Assembly (NCBI RefSeq): GCF_002165575.1
Contig: NZ_MXQF01000017.1
Location: 44,671 to 108,670 of the forward strand
Source: Pseudoalteromonas sp. A601
GTDB taxonomy: Bacteria > Pseudomonadota > Gammaproteobacteria > Enterobacterales > Alteromonadaceae
DNA length: 64,000 nucleotides
Reading direction: 5' to 3'
Shown here piece after piece: positions 25,419 through 34,962 of the stretch. The number at the start of each line of letters is the position of its first letter. Within the stretch, counting starts at the first letter, position 1. The notes under the pieces are model-generated. The model saw only the letters and a list, made by a program, of their open reading frames with translations, made no database searches and was not told the origin of the DNA. A program made the position numbers and the translations under genes.

Positions 25419-27398
25419 TTAAAACTCCCAGCTCAGTGAAGCCCAATAACGGCGGCCGTCTTCAACATAACCGTACTCATCCTCAGTGATGGCTTTATCG
25501 AAAATGTTATACACACCAAAGCCAAGCTTTACCCTGTTGGTTAAGCTATAGTTACCACCGATATCCGCCAAAGTATAATCCGGTGCAATAAGGCTACTTT
25601 GCGATGGCCCGGTTGTTGGTTGGCTTTCTTCACCGCGATAATGCACACGTAACCAGCTGCCAAATGTATCGCTCGGTTGCCAATTTAAGGACGTTTGCAA
25701 TATATGTTTAGGTAACTGATTTAACGGACTGCCTTTGTACTTACCCGATTTTTGCTCGGAATCGGTGTAAGTGTAATTTGCCCTGACGTCGATATCACTG
25801 CTGATGTCATACGACAGCGTAAATTCAAAGCCTTGCGTAACCGCTTCATCAACATTTATATATGTCGTTGGCATTGAGCCAAACTGATTTGGACCATCGG
25901 TGCATTGTGTTAACGGGCAAGCAATACGGGTAATTTTGTCATCAAACTGATTATAAAACACGGTACTTGAGACATTGAGATCGCGGCTAACATCATAGTA
26001 AACCCCCATTTCATAGTTAACGGACTTTTCTGGGCTTAAATCCGCATTACCATAAATATTACCACCTCGACTTACTTGCCCCCAATCTGGCGTTGATTGA
26101 CGAATATTTGGCGCTCTGTAGCCTGTTGAGATACCACCTTTAATTGTGAAATCATTAGTTGCTGAATAAACGCCATATAAGCGAGGACTCCAATGGCCAG
26201 CGAAGTTACCATCGTGATCGTATCTAAGTCCTGTCGTTAACTTAAATGTTTTAGTAGCACTCCATTCATCTTCTGCAAAGATAGACCACTGTTCATTCTC
26301 AATGTGTGTTAAGTCACTAATTTTATTGCTGGTGTAATCATCCAGTAGTTCTTTTAAATACGCCGCGCCTACCGTAGCATTATGATCGCTAATAACTGGC
26401 AAGGTCCAGCTAGTTTGCACGTCGGTGTTTTCAACAAACATTTCACGGGAGGTGTTGTCGAACTTATCGTATTTTAAGTAGCTACGAGAAGAGCCAAAAT
26501 CGTAAAAGCCATTATGACTGAGTGAAAATGTTTGTTGTTCATATTCGCTCGTTGATGATTCTGGACAACCACGGCGCCCACAAGATTCACCAGGAGCGAG
26601 TGGCTCTATCGTTTTACCTAAAGTAGCATCAATGGTTTGATTCCCAGTGCCCAGCTCAAGCATAATTTCATGGTTATCTGTAGGGGTTAAAATAAATTTA
26701 GCCTTAAGGTTGCTTTGCTCTTTGCCTCTATAACCTGTCGGAAAATCATCTTCATCTCGTTTGGAAAATTGCCCAGAGAACTGCACACCGAGTAACTCAG
26801 GAATTAAGCCGCCCGCAGTAAAAAAACTACCTTGATTAATATTACCCGACTCATTACGCTCTTGAATTGTGCTATCAAGGCGTACTTCGCCATACCATTG
26901 CTCTGGTGTTTTACGGGTAATAATATTGATCACCCCACCAATAGCATCAGAGCCATAAAGCGATGACATCGGACCGCGAATAACCTCAATGCGTTCAATT
27001 GCGGAGATCGGGGGTGTCCATGCACCTTCGACACCCGGTCCATCACTGTTTGGGCGAGTTTCGCGAGATGTCTGCCGCTGCCCATCAATTAGAATTAAGG
27101 TATATTGACTCGCCATGCCGCGCAGACTAATGTCTTTTCTATCGCCGCCGCCAGTGACAACAACACCGGGCACGTCGGTTAATGCATCGGTTAAATCTCG
27201 ATAAAAACGTTTCTCGAGCTGTACTCTGTCTATCACGCTAATACTGGCTGGTGCCTCTTTGAGCATTTGTTCACTGCCAGATGCTGATACCACAATCACT
27301 TCCATATCTTGCTTTGCATCATCCGCATGGGCTGACACACTCAAAGCGCTTAAAATTGCTGCAGTTAACGGTATAAATTTACGGCTTACCGTATTCAT
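25419..27398 (-). CDS. TonB-dependent receptor, IrgA/FepA-like (catecholate type)
   Basis: A 659-residue outer-membrane receptor. Signal peptide 1-25 (ending AHA). The plug begins MEVIVVSASG and has DISLRGMASQYTLILIDGQR and IERIEVIRGPMSSLYGSDAIGGVINIITRK, the pattern of catecholate-siderophore receptors such as FepA, IrgA and IroN. The barrel ends WASLSWEF. A LysR regulator is transcribed away from it (start 121 bases apart), as irgB is from irgA in Vibrio cholerae, and a strong Fur-box-like site lies in the gap. Together these support iron-regulated uptake of an enterobactin-like or linear catechol siderophore. The exact ligand is not known. Confidence 0.87.
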   Translation of the reverse strand: MNTVSRKFIPLTAAILSALSVSAHADDAKQDMEVIVVSASGSEQMLKEAPASISVIDRVQLEKRFYRDLTDALTDVPGVVVTGGGDRKDISLRGMASQYTLILIDGQRQTSRETRPNSDGPGVEGAWTPPISAIERIEVIRGPMSSLYGSDAIGGVINIITRKTPEQWYGEVRLDSTIQERNESGNINQGSFFTAGGLIPELLGVQFSGQFSKRDEDDFPTGYRGKEQSNLKAKFILTPTDNHEIMLELGTGNQTIDATLGKTIEPLAPGESCGRRGCPESSTSEYEQQTFSLSHNGFYDFGSSRSYLKYDKFDNTSREMFVENTDVQTSWTLPVISDHNATVGAAYLKELLDDYTSNKISDLTHIENEQWSIFAEDEWSATKTFKLTTGLRYDHDGNFAGHWSPRLYGVYSATNDFTIKGGISTGYRAPNIRQSTPDWGQVSRGGNIYGNADLSPEKSVNYEMGVYYDVSRDLNVSSTVFYNQFDDKITRIACPLTQCTDGPNQFGSMPTTYINVDEAVTQGFEFTLSYDISSDIDVRANYTYTDSEQKSGKYKGSPLNQLPKHILQTSLNWQPSDTFGSWLRVHYRGEESQPTTGPSQSSLIAPDYTLADIGGNYSLTNRVKLGFGVYNIFDKAITEDEYGYVEDGRRYWASLSWEF

Positions 27399-27423
27399 GA
27401 TGATTCTCCGTGACTTCTGTCTT

Positions 27424-27442
27424 ATAAATGATAATAATTAGC
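27424..27442. promoter_or_regulatory. Fur-box-like site in the receptor/LysR divergent promoter
   Basis: ATAAATGATAATAATTAGC matches the 19-base Fur consensus at about 14 positions, with AATGATAAT complete. It is 26 bases upstream of the receptor's start and 78 from the LysR start, so iron could control both. Confidence 0.6.
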
Positions 27443-27519
27443 GTTTGCGATATTAATCAGAAGTTCCCTCGTTCTCAACGTGTGAATTCTTAAAGCTATG
27501 TTAAGCAGGACTTAAAGTT

Positions 27520-28428
27520 ATGAATGGGAAATTACTAAAGGCGCTCAATGTGTTCGCACGCACAGTGGAAACAGGGAATATGAGTAGTGCAGCACAAGAG
27601 TTAATGATGACCACCTCTGCTGTAAGCCAACAAATAAAGCAACTTGAGCATGAGTTAGGTTTAAGCTTGTTTAATCGCAGTCCGCGGGTGCTCACACTCA
27701 CCGAAGCAGGCGAGCTGTATTATCAAAGCTGTATCAAGATGCTGGCCCTGAGTGAATCTGCGTCGCAGCAGTTACAGCACTTACAAAATAACCCCAGTGG
27801 CCGATTAAAGTTAGTGGCACCGGTGGGCTTTGGCGGCGGGCTGTTAAGTGCACCACTACAGCAATTAATCAGCCAATACGAGGATATTGATATTCAACTC
27901 AGCTTGTCTGACGAACCTATTGATATGATAAAAGCCGGCGCTGATTTAGCCATTGCGATTGGCCCTTTGCAAGACTCGAACTTAATCGCAAGGCACTTAG
28001 TTGACTGGCCTTTAGTGTTATGTGTGCACCACAGCCACCTGTTAGCCAATGAGATCAGTAACGATATTGAGCAATTAACAAAAATGCCACGCATTGCCCA
28101 CATAAGCGCAGAATATGCGCTGACACATAAAGCAACTAAACAAAGCGTTACATTGCCCGCAGCACGGATCACCGTAAACAATATGCAAAGCATCATTCAA
28201 CTAGTATGTGATGGTGTTGGCTACGCCATTTTACCCGAGCCGGAAGTGCGTAGTTTATTACATTCAGGTGAATTAAAACCTTTGTGTACCGATTGGCAAC
28301 TCCCCCATTACAGTGTGTTTGCAGTCACGCCTGCGCGGGATATTTTAGCTGCGAAAACGAAAGCCGCAATTGCCTTATTAAAAGCAAGTTTTGCGGCTCT
28401 TTCGTTAGTAAAAGCCAGTAAAAATTAA
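27520..28428 (+). CDS. LysR family regulator, IrgB-like (paralogue 2)
   Basis: A 302-residue LysR-type regulator: winged helix 1-62 (GNMSSAAQELMMTTSAVSQQ), effector domain about 90-295. It resembles the protein at 23128-24024 over its whole length. Its gene is divergent from a catecholate-type receptor, the arrangement of irgB/irgA, where IrgB activates the receptor gene. I infer the same role here. Its last four bases overlap the convergent lipoprotein gene. The last ten residues (SLVKASKN) diverge from the paralogue. Confidence 0.9.
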   Translation: MNGKLLKALNVFARTVETGNMSSAAQELMMTTSAVSQQIKQLEHELGLSLFNRSPRVLTLTEAGELYYQSCIKMLALSESASQQLQHLQNNPSGRLKLVAPVGFGGGLLSAPLQQLISQYEDIDIQLSLSDEPIDMIKAGADLAIAIGPLQDSNLIARHLVDWPLVLCVHHSHLLANEISNDIEQLTKMPRIAHISAEYALTHKATKQSVTLPAARITVNNMQSIIQLVCDGVGYAILPEPEVRSLLHSGELKPLCTDWQLPHYSVFAVTPARDILAAKTKAAIALLKASFAALSLVKASKN

Positions 28429-31148
28429 TTTACTGGTTTTAACTCAATTATCGATACGGAACCAAGAGGATCAATCTTGTAATCTTCACTCGGTTCGCCT
28501 TCATCGGCGGTGATGATTAATTTACCATCTGGACTGAACGTTACCATGTCTGGCAGCGCTCCGACTGCAGCTATCATTTCAAGCTCATAACTACTGGTGT
28601 TAAACATAGCAACAACGCCAGTATCCGTTTTCACGCCTGACTCGATCGCAGCGGCAAGTTTTCCGCTTGATACTGCCACTGAATTTACACCCGCACCATA
28701 GTAGCTGATATCGATGGTAGCTAAAGTAGCAATGGTGGCCGGATTAGCAAAATCAACCACTTCAATACGCGGTGCACTAAGTAAACTGCCGTTATTAACT
28801 ACAAATAAGCGTTTAGTTAGTTCATCATAAGCTGTAATTTCTGCAGCACCTTCACCACCTTCCAGTAATAAACGTGATGTAAAATCAAACTTACCTTCGC
28901 TGTTTTCAGAATAAACAGTAATATTGCCGCTGTCTTCGTTTGATACCACAAGTTGCGAGTTACCTGTAGGGCTTTGCGCAGCCGCTATAAATAGAACCCC
29001 CTCTGGTGCATCATCATCTTGTGTTACCAGCATTTGTACAAATGATACCGCATTCACGTCTGTAATATCATAAACAGCAACCGCATCAGCACGCTCAAGC
29101 GCAATAAAGGCATAACGCTTATCACCGACCATCCCCGTTGTTATACTTTCTGGCTCAGTGCCTTTCGCATCACTGCGGTCATCTGGATACACACCCGCTT
29201 TTTGCGCTTCAATCGCTAATGATGATCCACTATCAAAGACTTGCTCACCGGTATCACCATTGTAAATAGAGAATGAACGAGCACCAAAACTATGTAATTT
29301 ATTATGACTTGAAGCTGCACTATCAGAATCAACATATTGCGAAACTAATAAACGACCCAATTCAGCATCGGTTTGTAGCATAGAGGCATCGGTGAAAACT
29401 GAACCGTCGAGTATCACGTCAGCAACTTTCTCACCTTCTTCAAAGTTAGTGAACCAATCGCGCACGTCCCCTTCATTTGCGGTCAATACGAAGTGAGTGC
29501 CGTCTTGTGCAAACGTTGCGATACCGTCTGGTTGATACATACCAACCACATTTGCACGTGTTTGTAAGTTAATTACATCATCTTTATCACTGGCATCAAT
29601 TTCGTTGCCAACTACACCGTAATCTTTAAGACCTAGCGCAAAGATATCAGTAATGCTCATGCCCACTAAATCAACTTTCGCAAGGCCATTATTTTCTTGT
29701 AATGACACCCAAGCTGTTGCTGAATCTGCTGATACTGCAATGTACTCAGGCTCCACGTCGGTGGCTAAATCAGCATCTTTACCAAACACACGGAACCCTT
29801 TGCTTTCCAGCTCAACTTCTTGGTTATTAAACGCGGTAAAGTTAAGAGTCGTTGCCGTAGCAACAGTGGCTGGTGTGGCAAAATTTTTACGACCTGGGCT
29901 GGCATAAAGCTGTGGTGCATTACCTTCATCTAAATCAATAAAGTCCATACCATCAGGGAAGCGACCATAACTGTTTACATGGAAATCGCCGTAGCTTACC
30001 TGCTCATGTACTTCACCTTGGTATTTAAGCTTAATTGTTTCGCCTTTACCTAACCCAAAGTCTTCATTATTGTTAAATATTGCATTTGCAGGCGCACCAT
30101 TTGGTAGCGCAGCCCCTTCGACCATGTCCGGTATTAGCACAATAAAACCATGCCCAGGGATTTCAGTACCGGCAGGAATGGTCATGCCCGCTTCGTTATT
30201 GGCCTCACGGTCTAAATCAACTAATTCCCACTCATTTTCACTAAATACAAATGGTTCTGATGATTTGTTGTAAAGTTCGACGTAATCGAAATCGGCGTCA
30301 TCACGTCCTTTTGACACCACTTCGTTAATTACGATATCTGCAGCCGTTGCTCCCTCGACCACATCAGGAAGTTTATTGGCTGAACCTGGAGTGGCTTCTA
30401 GTGCTTCATCTTGGCTATGCCAAGCACCACCATCTGGTAAGCGGCCCCAAGTTTCAACATGGCTACCATCATTGTAGTTTATGCTTTGTACAATCTCATT
30501 ATTATGAACAAGTAACGCGGTATCACCTTTACCTAAACCAAAATCGGTGTCACCTTCACTGGCGGCAATCGTGCCCGCAGGCGCATCAAACGGTACACTT
30601 GTTTGATCCACTGCAATCACTAAAAAGCCACCGGCTTCAATGACTGTGCCTTGCGGGATTTTAACTCCAGGTTCTTTATCTTCTGAAAAACCTTTAATAT
30701 CGTTTACTGCCCAGTTAGCATCAAAGGTAAATGCTTCATCTGAAGTATTGTAAAGCTCAATATAATCATAGCCACCACCTGTTGAGCGCAACTCATTGAT
30801 AACAATATCACCCTCTTCAGGCATCACAACAGCGCTAAATGTCGCTGTAATATCTTTATGACTATCCATCGTTAATGTAAGCGACGGGGTGTCATAATCA
30901 GCGCTGCCAATATCACCCGTCCATGATACAAACTCATAACCCTCTGCAGCCTGAGCCGTTAACATAACAATCGCATTTTCTTCGTAATCTTCACGCTCAG
31001 GTGAAATCACAACATTACCCGCACTTTGCGGCGTAATTTCGAGCATTAACTGATATCGTGCTGGGTCCATATCATTATTATTATCGAGATCACAGCCAGA
31101 TAAAGCGCCGAGCATTAGTAGACTGCCCACAAGTGGTTTTAATTTCAT
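28425..31148 (-). CDS. Lipoprotein with two lamin-tail domains and a choice-of-anchor I beta-propeller
   Basis: A 907-residue lipoprotein. The lipobox LSGC puts the lipidated cysteine at C19. Next comes a bacterial-repeat (InlB-B-like) domain (about 33-108, GYEFVSWTGD...ITATF), then two lamin-tail domains (about 113-255 and 268-415; each has DIVINE, YIELYN/YVELYN, and FGLGKG). The remainder (about 430-905) is a choice-of-anchor I propeller, with phrases such as VANEGDVRDW and GTEPESIT. Family members with esterase-like or alkaline-phosphatase-like activity exist, but no catalytic residues stand out. It probably sits on the outer membrane and binds or processes an extracellular substrate. No partner gene is obvious; it converges on the LysR gene. 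Confidence 0.82.
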   Translation of the reverse strand: MKLKPLVGSLLMLGALSGCDLDNNNDMDPARYQLMLEITPQSAGNVVISPEREDYEENAIVMLTAQAAEGYEFVSWTGDIGSADYDTPSLTLTMDSHKDITATFSAVVMPEEGDIVINELRSTGGGYDYIELYNTSDEAFTFDANWAVNDIKGFSEDKEPGVKIPQGTVIEAGGFLVIAVDQTSVPFDAPAGTIAASEGDTDFGLGKGDTALLVHNNEIVQSINYNDGSHVETWGRLPDGGAWHSQDEALEATPGSANKLPDVVEGATAADIVINEVVSKGRDDADFDYVELYNKSSEPFVFSENEWELVDLDREANNEAGMTIPAGTEIPGHGFIVLIPDMVEGAALPNGAPANAIFNNNEDFGLGKGETIKLKYQGEVHEQVSYGDFHVNSYGRFPDGMDFIDLDEGNAPQLYASPGRKNFATPATVATATTLNFTAFNNQEVELESKGFRVFGKDADLATDVEPEYIAVSADSATAWVSLQENNGLAKVDLVGMSITDIFALGLKDYGVVGNEIDASDKDDVINLQTRANVVGMYQPDGIATFAQDGTHFVLTANEGDVRDWFTNFEEGEKVADVILDGSVFTDASMLQTDAELGRLLVSQYVDSDSAASSHNKLHSFGARSFSIYNGDTGEQVFDSGSSLAIEAQKAGVYPDDRSDAKGTEPESITTGMVGDKRYAFIALERADAVAVYDITDVNAVSFVQMLVTQDDDAPEGVLFIAAAQSPTGNSQLVVSNEDSGNITVYSENSEGKFDFTSRLLLEGGEGAAEITAYDELTKRLFVVNNGSLLSAPRIEVVDFANPATIATLATIDISYYGAGVNSVAVSSGKLAAAIESGVKTDTGVVAMFNTSSYELEMIAAVGALPDMVTFSPDGKLIITADEGEPSEDYKIDPLGSVSIIELKPVN

Positions 31149-31289
31149 CTTATTTCCTTGGTAAGTACAAAATTATTATTTTAAGAGCAGCTACAATAAG
31201 GAAGAATTTTGACAGTTAGATGCCATTTACATGGCGCCTAGGTAACAGGTTAGTTACATTATTATGAAAGATACTTTACAAAGAGGGAC

Positions 31290-31318
31290 AAAAAACGCGA
31301 TATTGAACCGCGTTTTTT
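31290..31318. terminator. Terminator of the S9 peptidase gene
   Basis: AAAAAACGCG (31290-31299), 9-base loop, CGCGTTTTTT (31309-31318): a perfect 10-bp stem with A- and T-tracts on either side, 19 bases after the peptidase stop on the minus strand. It would act in both directions. Confidence 0.8.
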
Positions 31319-31336
31319 AATTGAAATTAGACTAAA

Positions 31337-33784
31337 TCACTCACCAGGTGTAGCTGACTCAGCTGTACCTCCATCACTTAATAAGTACTTTTCAAGCCAT
31401 TGCTCTTGCTCCCAAAGTACATGCAATAAGCTCTTACGCGCTTTATAACCATGCGCTTCATAAGGTAGCATTACCAAGCGAGCCTCTTTGCCTAAGCCTT
31501 TAAGTGCTGCGTACATTCGCTCACTTTGCATTGGAAAGGTTCCTGAATTCGGATCTTCTTGACCATGGATCATCAACATTGGTTCGTTAATTTTCTCAGC
31601 ATGAAAAAATGGCGACATCGCTGCGTATACATCTTGTGCTTGCCAAAAATCACGCTCTTCACCTTGAAAACCAAAGGGTGTCAGGGTACGGTTATAAGCA
31701 CCACTTCGGGCAATACCGGTTTTAAATAAATCACTGTGTGCTAATAAGTTTGCCACCATAAATGCACCATACGAGTGCCCTGCAATAGCAATTTTATCTT
31801 TATCGGCAATGCCTTTTTCAACAAGCACATCCACAGCGGCCTGCGCACTTGATACTAACTGTTTTCTAAACAAGTCATTCGGCTCTTTACCCTCTACGCC
31901 TACAATGGGCATTTTCGGGTCATCAAACACCGCAATGCCTTTAGCAAGATATGGCATAGGTCCCCAATAACCTACATAGGTAAACGCATAAGGTGATTCA
32001 CGTACTTGAGATGCCACTGCTTTATCTTTATATTCAAGCGGGTAAGCCCACATAAGCACAGGTAAAGTACCTTGGGTTTTATCATAACCAGAGGGTAAAT
32101 AAAGCGTGCCTGTTAATTCAACACCATCGTCACGTTTGTATCGCAGCAACTCTTTTGTTACTCCTTTGAACGCAGGGTATGGGTGTTCAAACGTTGTCAG
32201 CTGGGTCAGCGTATCGTCATCTAAATCACGAATAAAAAAGTTAGGTTGCTCTGTTTTAGACTCACGAATGGTAATTAATCGTTCACCTTCATCATCAAGC
32301 ATGGCGCGAACGCGTTCATAATATGGCGCTTTTGACTGCCATAAACGCTTTGTTGTATTTGTTTTTATATCATACTGATCCAAAAACGGCACATTGCCTT
32401 GCTCAGACTCACCATTGCCGCGTAAGAAGATGTATCGACCACCCACTACTTTAATGACACTGCTACCTAAATCATTTCGTTCATAAATTGCACTGCCTGG
32501 ATTTTTATAGGCATCATTATAGCTGCGCTGTGAAAACAGCACTCGGTTTCTATCAGCGTTGCGCGGTTGAATAACAAACGTGCGTACTTGGCGATCACTA
32601 AAGCGCCAGTCTCTCAACATTGCCACATTTTGATTGGCCCACTCAAATCCAGCAAAACGGCGCTCAATTTTAGCAAATAATTTTGGCTCTCGTTTAAAAG
32701 GCGCGCGTAAAGAATAAATATAATCGTGATGCGACACATCGGTTTTCATATCACCGCCATCTTGCGCCTCGGCCCAAATAACTTCTGCCCCTTGATCTGC
32801 TCGCCATTCAAAATCACGACGGCCTGTTCGTACACTGTCATAACCTTGCGGAATATTATCTGCAAGTGGCTGCTTAGCCAGTTCCACTAGCGCATAACCT
32901 CGCATTCCCAAAATTTGCCATGTGGTTGCAAATCGACTGTACGGTACTTGATAAGAAAAGGGCTCATCTATACTGGCTACCAGTAGATTCGTCGAGTCAG
33001 GTGAAACAGAGAACGACTTAAATAAAGCCGGCTTGCCAATTGCTCGTGCTACACCACTAAGTGGAATATAAGTTAATTGCCCTTGGCCATAAAATTTAAA
33101 TTGCTGCTCATCAAATGGACTAGTCAACAAGTTCTGATAAGTGCGTGCTGGCGCTTTTTCGCCCGTACTTTGCTGAATGATCGGAACGACATTTTGGCTA
33201 TTGTTGGTTAGTCTTGGTTTACCAATATTCACCGCAGCATTCGCTACAATTGCGGTGCTATCGGGTAACCATGTATAAGGGCTACTGGTTAAAACCGAGT
33301 TTAAAGCAACATCTGCAAGCTGGCGGGCCAGTTTTGTTTGAGTGTTATACACCCATAAATTAGCCTGCTGTGGCTGCTCGACAATAAACGCAAGGTATTG
33401 TCCGTCAGATGACCACTTCGGCGAGCGGATCACACCCGCAGGTAAATTAGTAACAGTAACCACGGCACCGGTTTCAATATGCTTTAAAGACAAGCTTGTA
33501 AATTTGGTGCGTTCGCGAGAGCGTGAAAAATTAGCAGGATTGAGCTTTACACCCGCAAGTTTAAACTCTTCTTTGGCTAGATCATCAAGTGATTCTATGC
33601 GTTTACGATCAAATAGCGCAAGCCATTGACCATCCGAAGATAAATAACTGCTTGGCGCAAGCTTAGCATCAACTAACGCAGCTAAATCATTAGAGGGAGT
33701 TTGATAGCCTTGCTCAGCATGGGCTGGGGTTGTGGCCCCAAATGTCACGGCAAGGGCTAAAAAAAGCGAAAAAGCCTTCATCAT
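31337..33784 (-). CDS. S9 family serine peptidase, glutamyl-endopeptidase-like (S9D)
   Basis: An 815-residue secreted peptidase (signal peptide 1-23, ending AHA). A beta-propeller occupies about 30-540, and an alpha/beta-hydrolase domain about 545-800. The catalytic triad is S671 in GHSYGAF, D744 in HGQEDPNSG and H778 in YEAHGYKA. The large propeller, the GHSYGAF nucleophile elbow and DPNSGTFP match the glutamyl-endopeptidase-like S9D group. It should cut peptides in the periplasm. The gene is divergent from a LacI regulator (173-base gap), which may control it; no direct partner is visible. Confidence 0.88.
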   Translation of the reverse strand: MMKAFSLFLALAVTFGATTPAHAEQGYQTPSNDLAALVDAKLAPSSYLSSDGQWLALFDRKRIESLDDLAKEEFKLAGVKLNPANFSRSRERTKFTSLSLKHIETGAVVTVTNLPAGVIRSPKWSSDGQYLAFIVEQPQQANLWVYNTQTKLARQLADVALNSVLTSSPYTWLPDSTAIVANAAVNIGKPRLTNNSQNVVPIIQQSTGEKAPARTYQNLLTSPFDEQQFKFYGQGQLTYIPLSGVARAIGKPALFKSFSVSPDSTNLLVASIDEPFSYQVPYSRFATTWQILGMRGYALVELAKQPLADNIPQGYDSVRTGRRDFEWRADQGAEVIWAEAQDGGDMKTDVSHHDYIYSLRAPFKREPKLFAKIERRFAGFEWANQNVAMLRDWRFSDRQVRTFVIQPRNADRNRVLFSQRSYNDAYKNPGSAIYERNDLGSSVIKVVGGRYIFLRGNGESEQGNVPFLDQYDIKTNTTKRLWQSKAPYYERVRAMLDDEGERLITIRESKTEQPNFFIRDLDDDTLTQLTTFEHPYPAFKGVTKELLRYKRDDGVELTGTLYLPSGYDKTQGTLPVLMWAYPLEYKDKAVASQVRESPYAFTYVGYWGPMPYLAKGIAVFDDPKMPIVGVEGKEPNDLFRKQLVSSAQAAVDVLVEKGIADKDKIAIAGHSYGAFMVANLLAHSDLFKTGIARSGAYNRTLTPFGFQGEERDFWQAQDVYAAMSPFFHAEKINEPMLMIHGQEDPNSGTFPMQSERMYAALKGLGKEARLVMLPYEAHGYKARKSLLHVLWEQEQWLEKYLLSDGGTAESATPGE

Positions 33785-33957
33785 TTTTCCTTTTTAATTG
33801 TTATTAGATAAGTAAAACATGTTTCGGTACATTCATAAAGACTTTACCTTGATTAGCTTATAAATCATTCGTATAGCAGCTAAAACACAGCTTTAATGAC
33901 TTTATCAGTCTGTTTACGTTAAACTTAGTTATTATGTTGACTCTTGTATAATGATGA

Positions 33958-34962
33958 ATGAAAAATAAAACCAATAAAGTCACAATTTTTGATGTAGCCA
34001 AAGAAGCTGAAGTATCAAAATCGACTGTCTCATTAGTGCTTACGCAAAGTGACAAAGTCAGCGATAAACGCAAAGAAAAGGTACTACAGGCAATTGATAA
34101 GCTAGGTTATGTCTATAATCGTGACGCTGCCGCACTGCGAAGCAAGCGCTCAAACTTAGTCGCGGTAATTATTAACGACCTAACAAACCCGTTCGCAGCC
34201 CAGCTTGCTGTCGGGCTTGAAGAGCATTTATACGCTATGGGTATGTTGCCTATGTTGGTGAATACAGCAGAGAGCTATCAACGCCAACAACAAGTTGTTA
34301 AAAACCTTAAAGAGTACAACGTAGCAGCATTTATAATGTGCCCGGCGCCAGGAACTGAGCAAGTATGGCTAGATGAGCTAATTCAACATAACTTTCCTGT
34401 TATCAATATTATGCGAGAAGTACCCTATAGCCGTGCGCCGACTATTTTACCTGACAACAAAAAAGGCACTCACCTAGCGACAACGCATATTCTTGAGCAG
34501 GGGATCACCGACATCGCGTTTTTAGGCGGTACCGACGATATTTCTGACTACCACGAGCGCCTAAATGGTTTTTTGTCTGCACTGGAAAAATTTAACATTA
34601 ACACCCAACCAGTCATTAAAGCAGTTACCAATCGGCAAGGCGGTAGAGATGCTTTTAACCAACTATATAAATTAGCCCCTCATATAAAAGCAGTGATTTG
34701 TTTCAATGATGTCATTGCTTACGGCGTCATAGAAGCTATCGGACAACATGGACTCATCGTAGGCAAAGACATAAAAGTAGTCGGATTTGACGACCTTGCT
34801 GATTCAAAACTTATGTCGCCTTCGTTAAGCACTGTGGCTATTGATGCACATGAGATTGGCAAACGTACCTGTCATACCCTTCAAGAGCTGTTAAATAATA
34901 CCGCGGCCCCCGTACGCACCTTGGTAGATGTAAGCTTACAAATTAGAGATTCAAGTAAATGA
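33958..34962 (+). CDS. LacI family transcriptional regulator
   Basis: A 334-residue repressor. The helix-turn-helix is at 8-30 (TIFDVAKEAEVSKSTVSLVL), the hinge ends with the AALRSKRSNLVAVI segment, and the ribose-binding-fold effector domain follows (about 62-330, DLTNPFAA, FNDVIAYG, GFDDLADS). Proteins of this type usually sense sugars. Its stop overlaps the glycosyltransferase start by four bases (ATGA), so the two are co-translated, and the S9 peptidase gene diverges from it. What sugar or target it has is not evident. Confidence 0.9.
   Translation: MKNKTNKVTIFDVAKEAEVSKSTVSLVLTQSDKVSDKRKEKVLQAIDKLGYVYNRDAAALRSKRSNLVAVIINDLTNPFAAQLAVGLEEHLYAMGMLPMLVNTAESYQRQQQVVKNLKEYNVAAFIMCPAPGTEQVWLDELIQHNFPVINIMREVPYSRAPTILPDNKKGTHLATTHILEQGITDIAFLGGTDDISDYHERLNGFLSALEKFNINTQPVIKAVTNRQGGRDAFNQLYKLAPHIKAVICFNDVIAYGVIEAIGQHGLIVGKDIKVVGFDDLADSKLMSPSLSTVAIDAHEIGKRTCHTLQELLNNTAAPVRTLVDVSLQIRDSSK

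Noticed and set aside
30070..30643. Plus-strand open frames opposite the lamin-tail lipoprotein
   Set aside because: No homology-like composition, no binding sites; they mirror codon bias of the real gene on the other strand.
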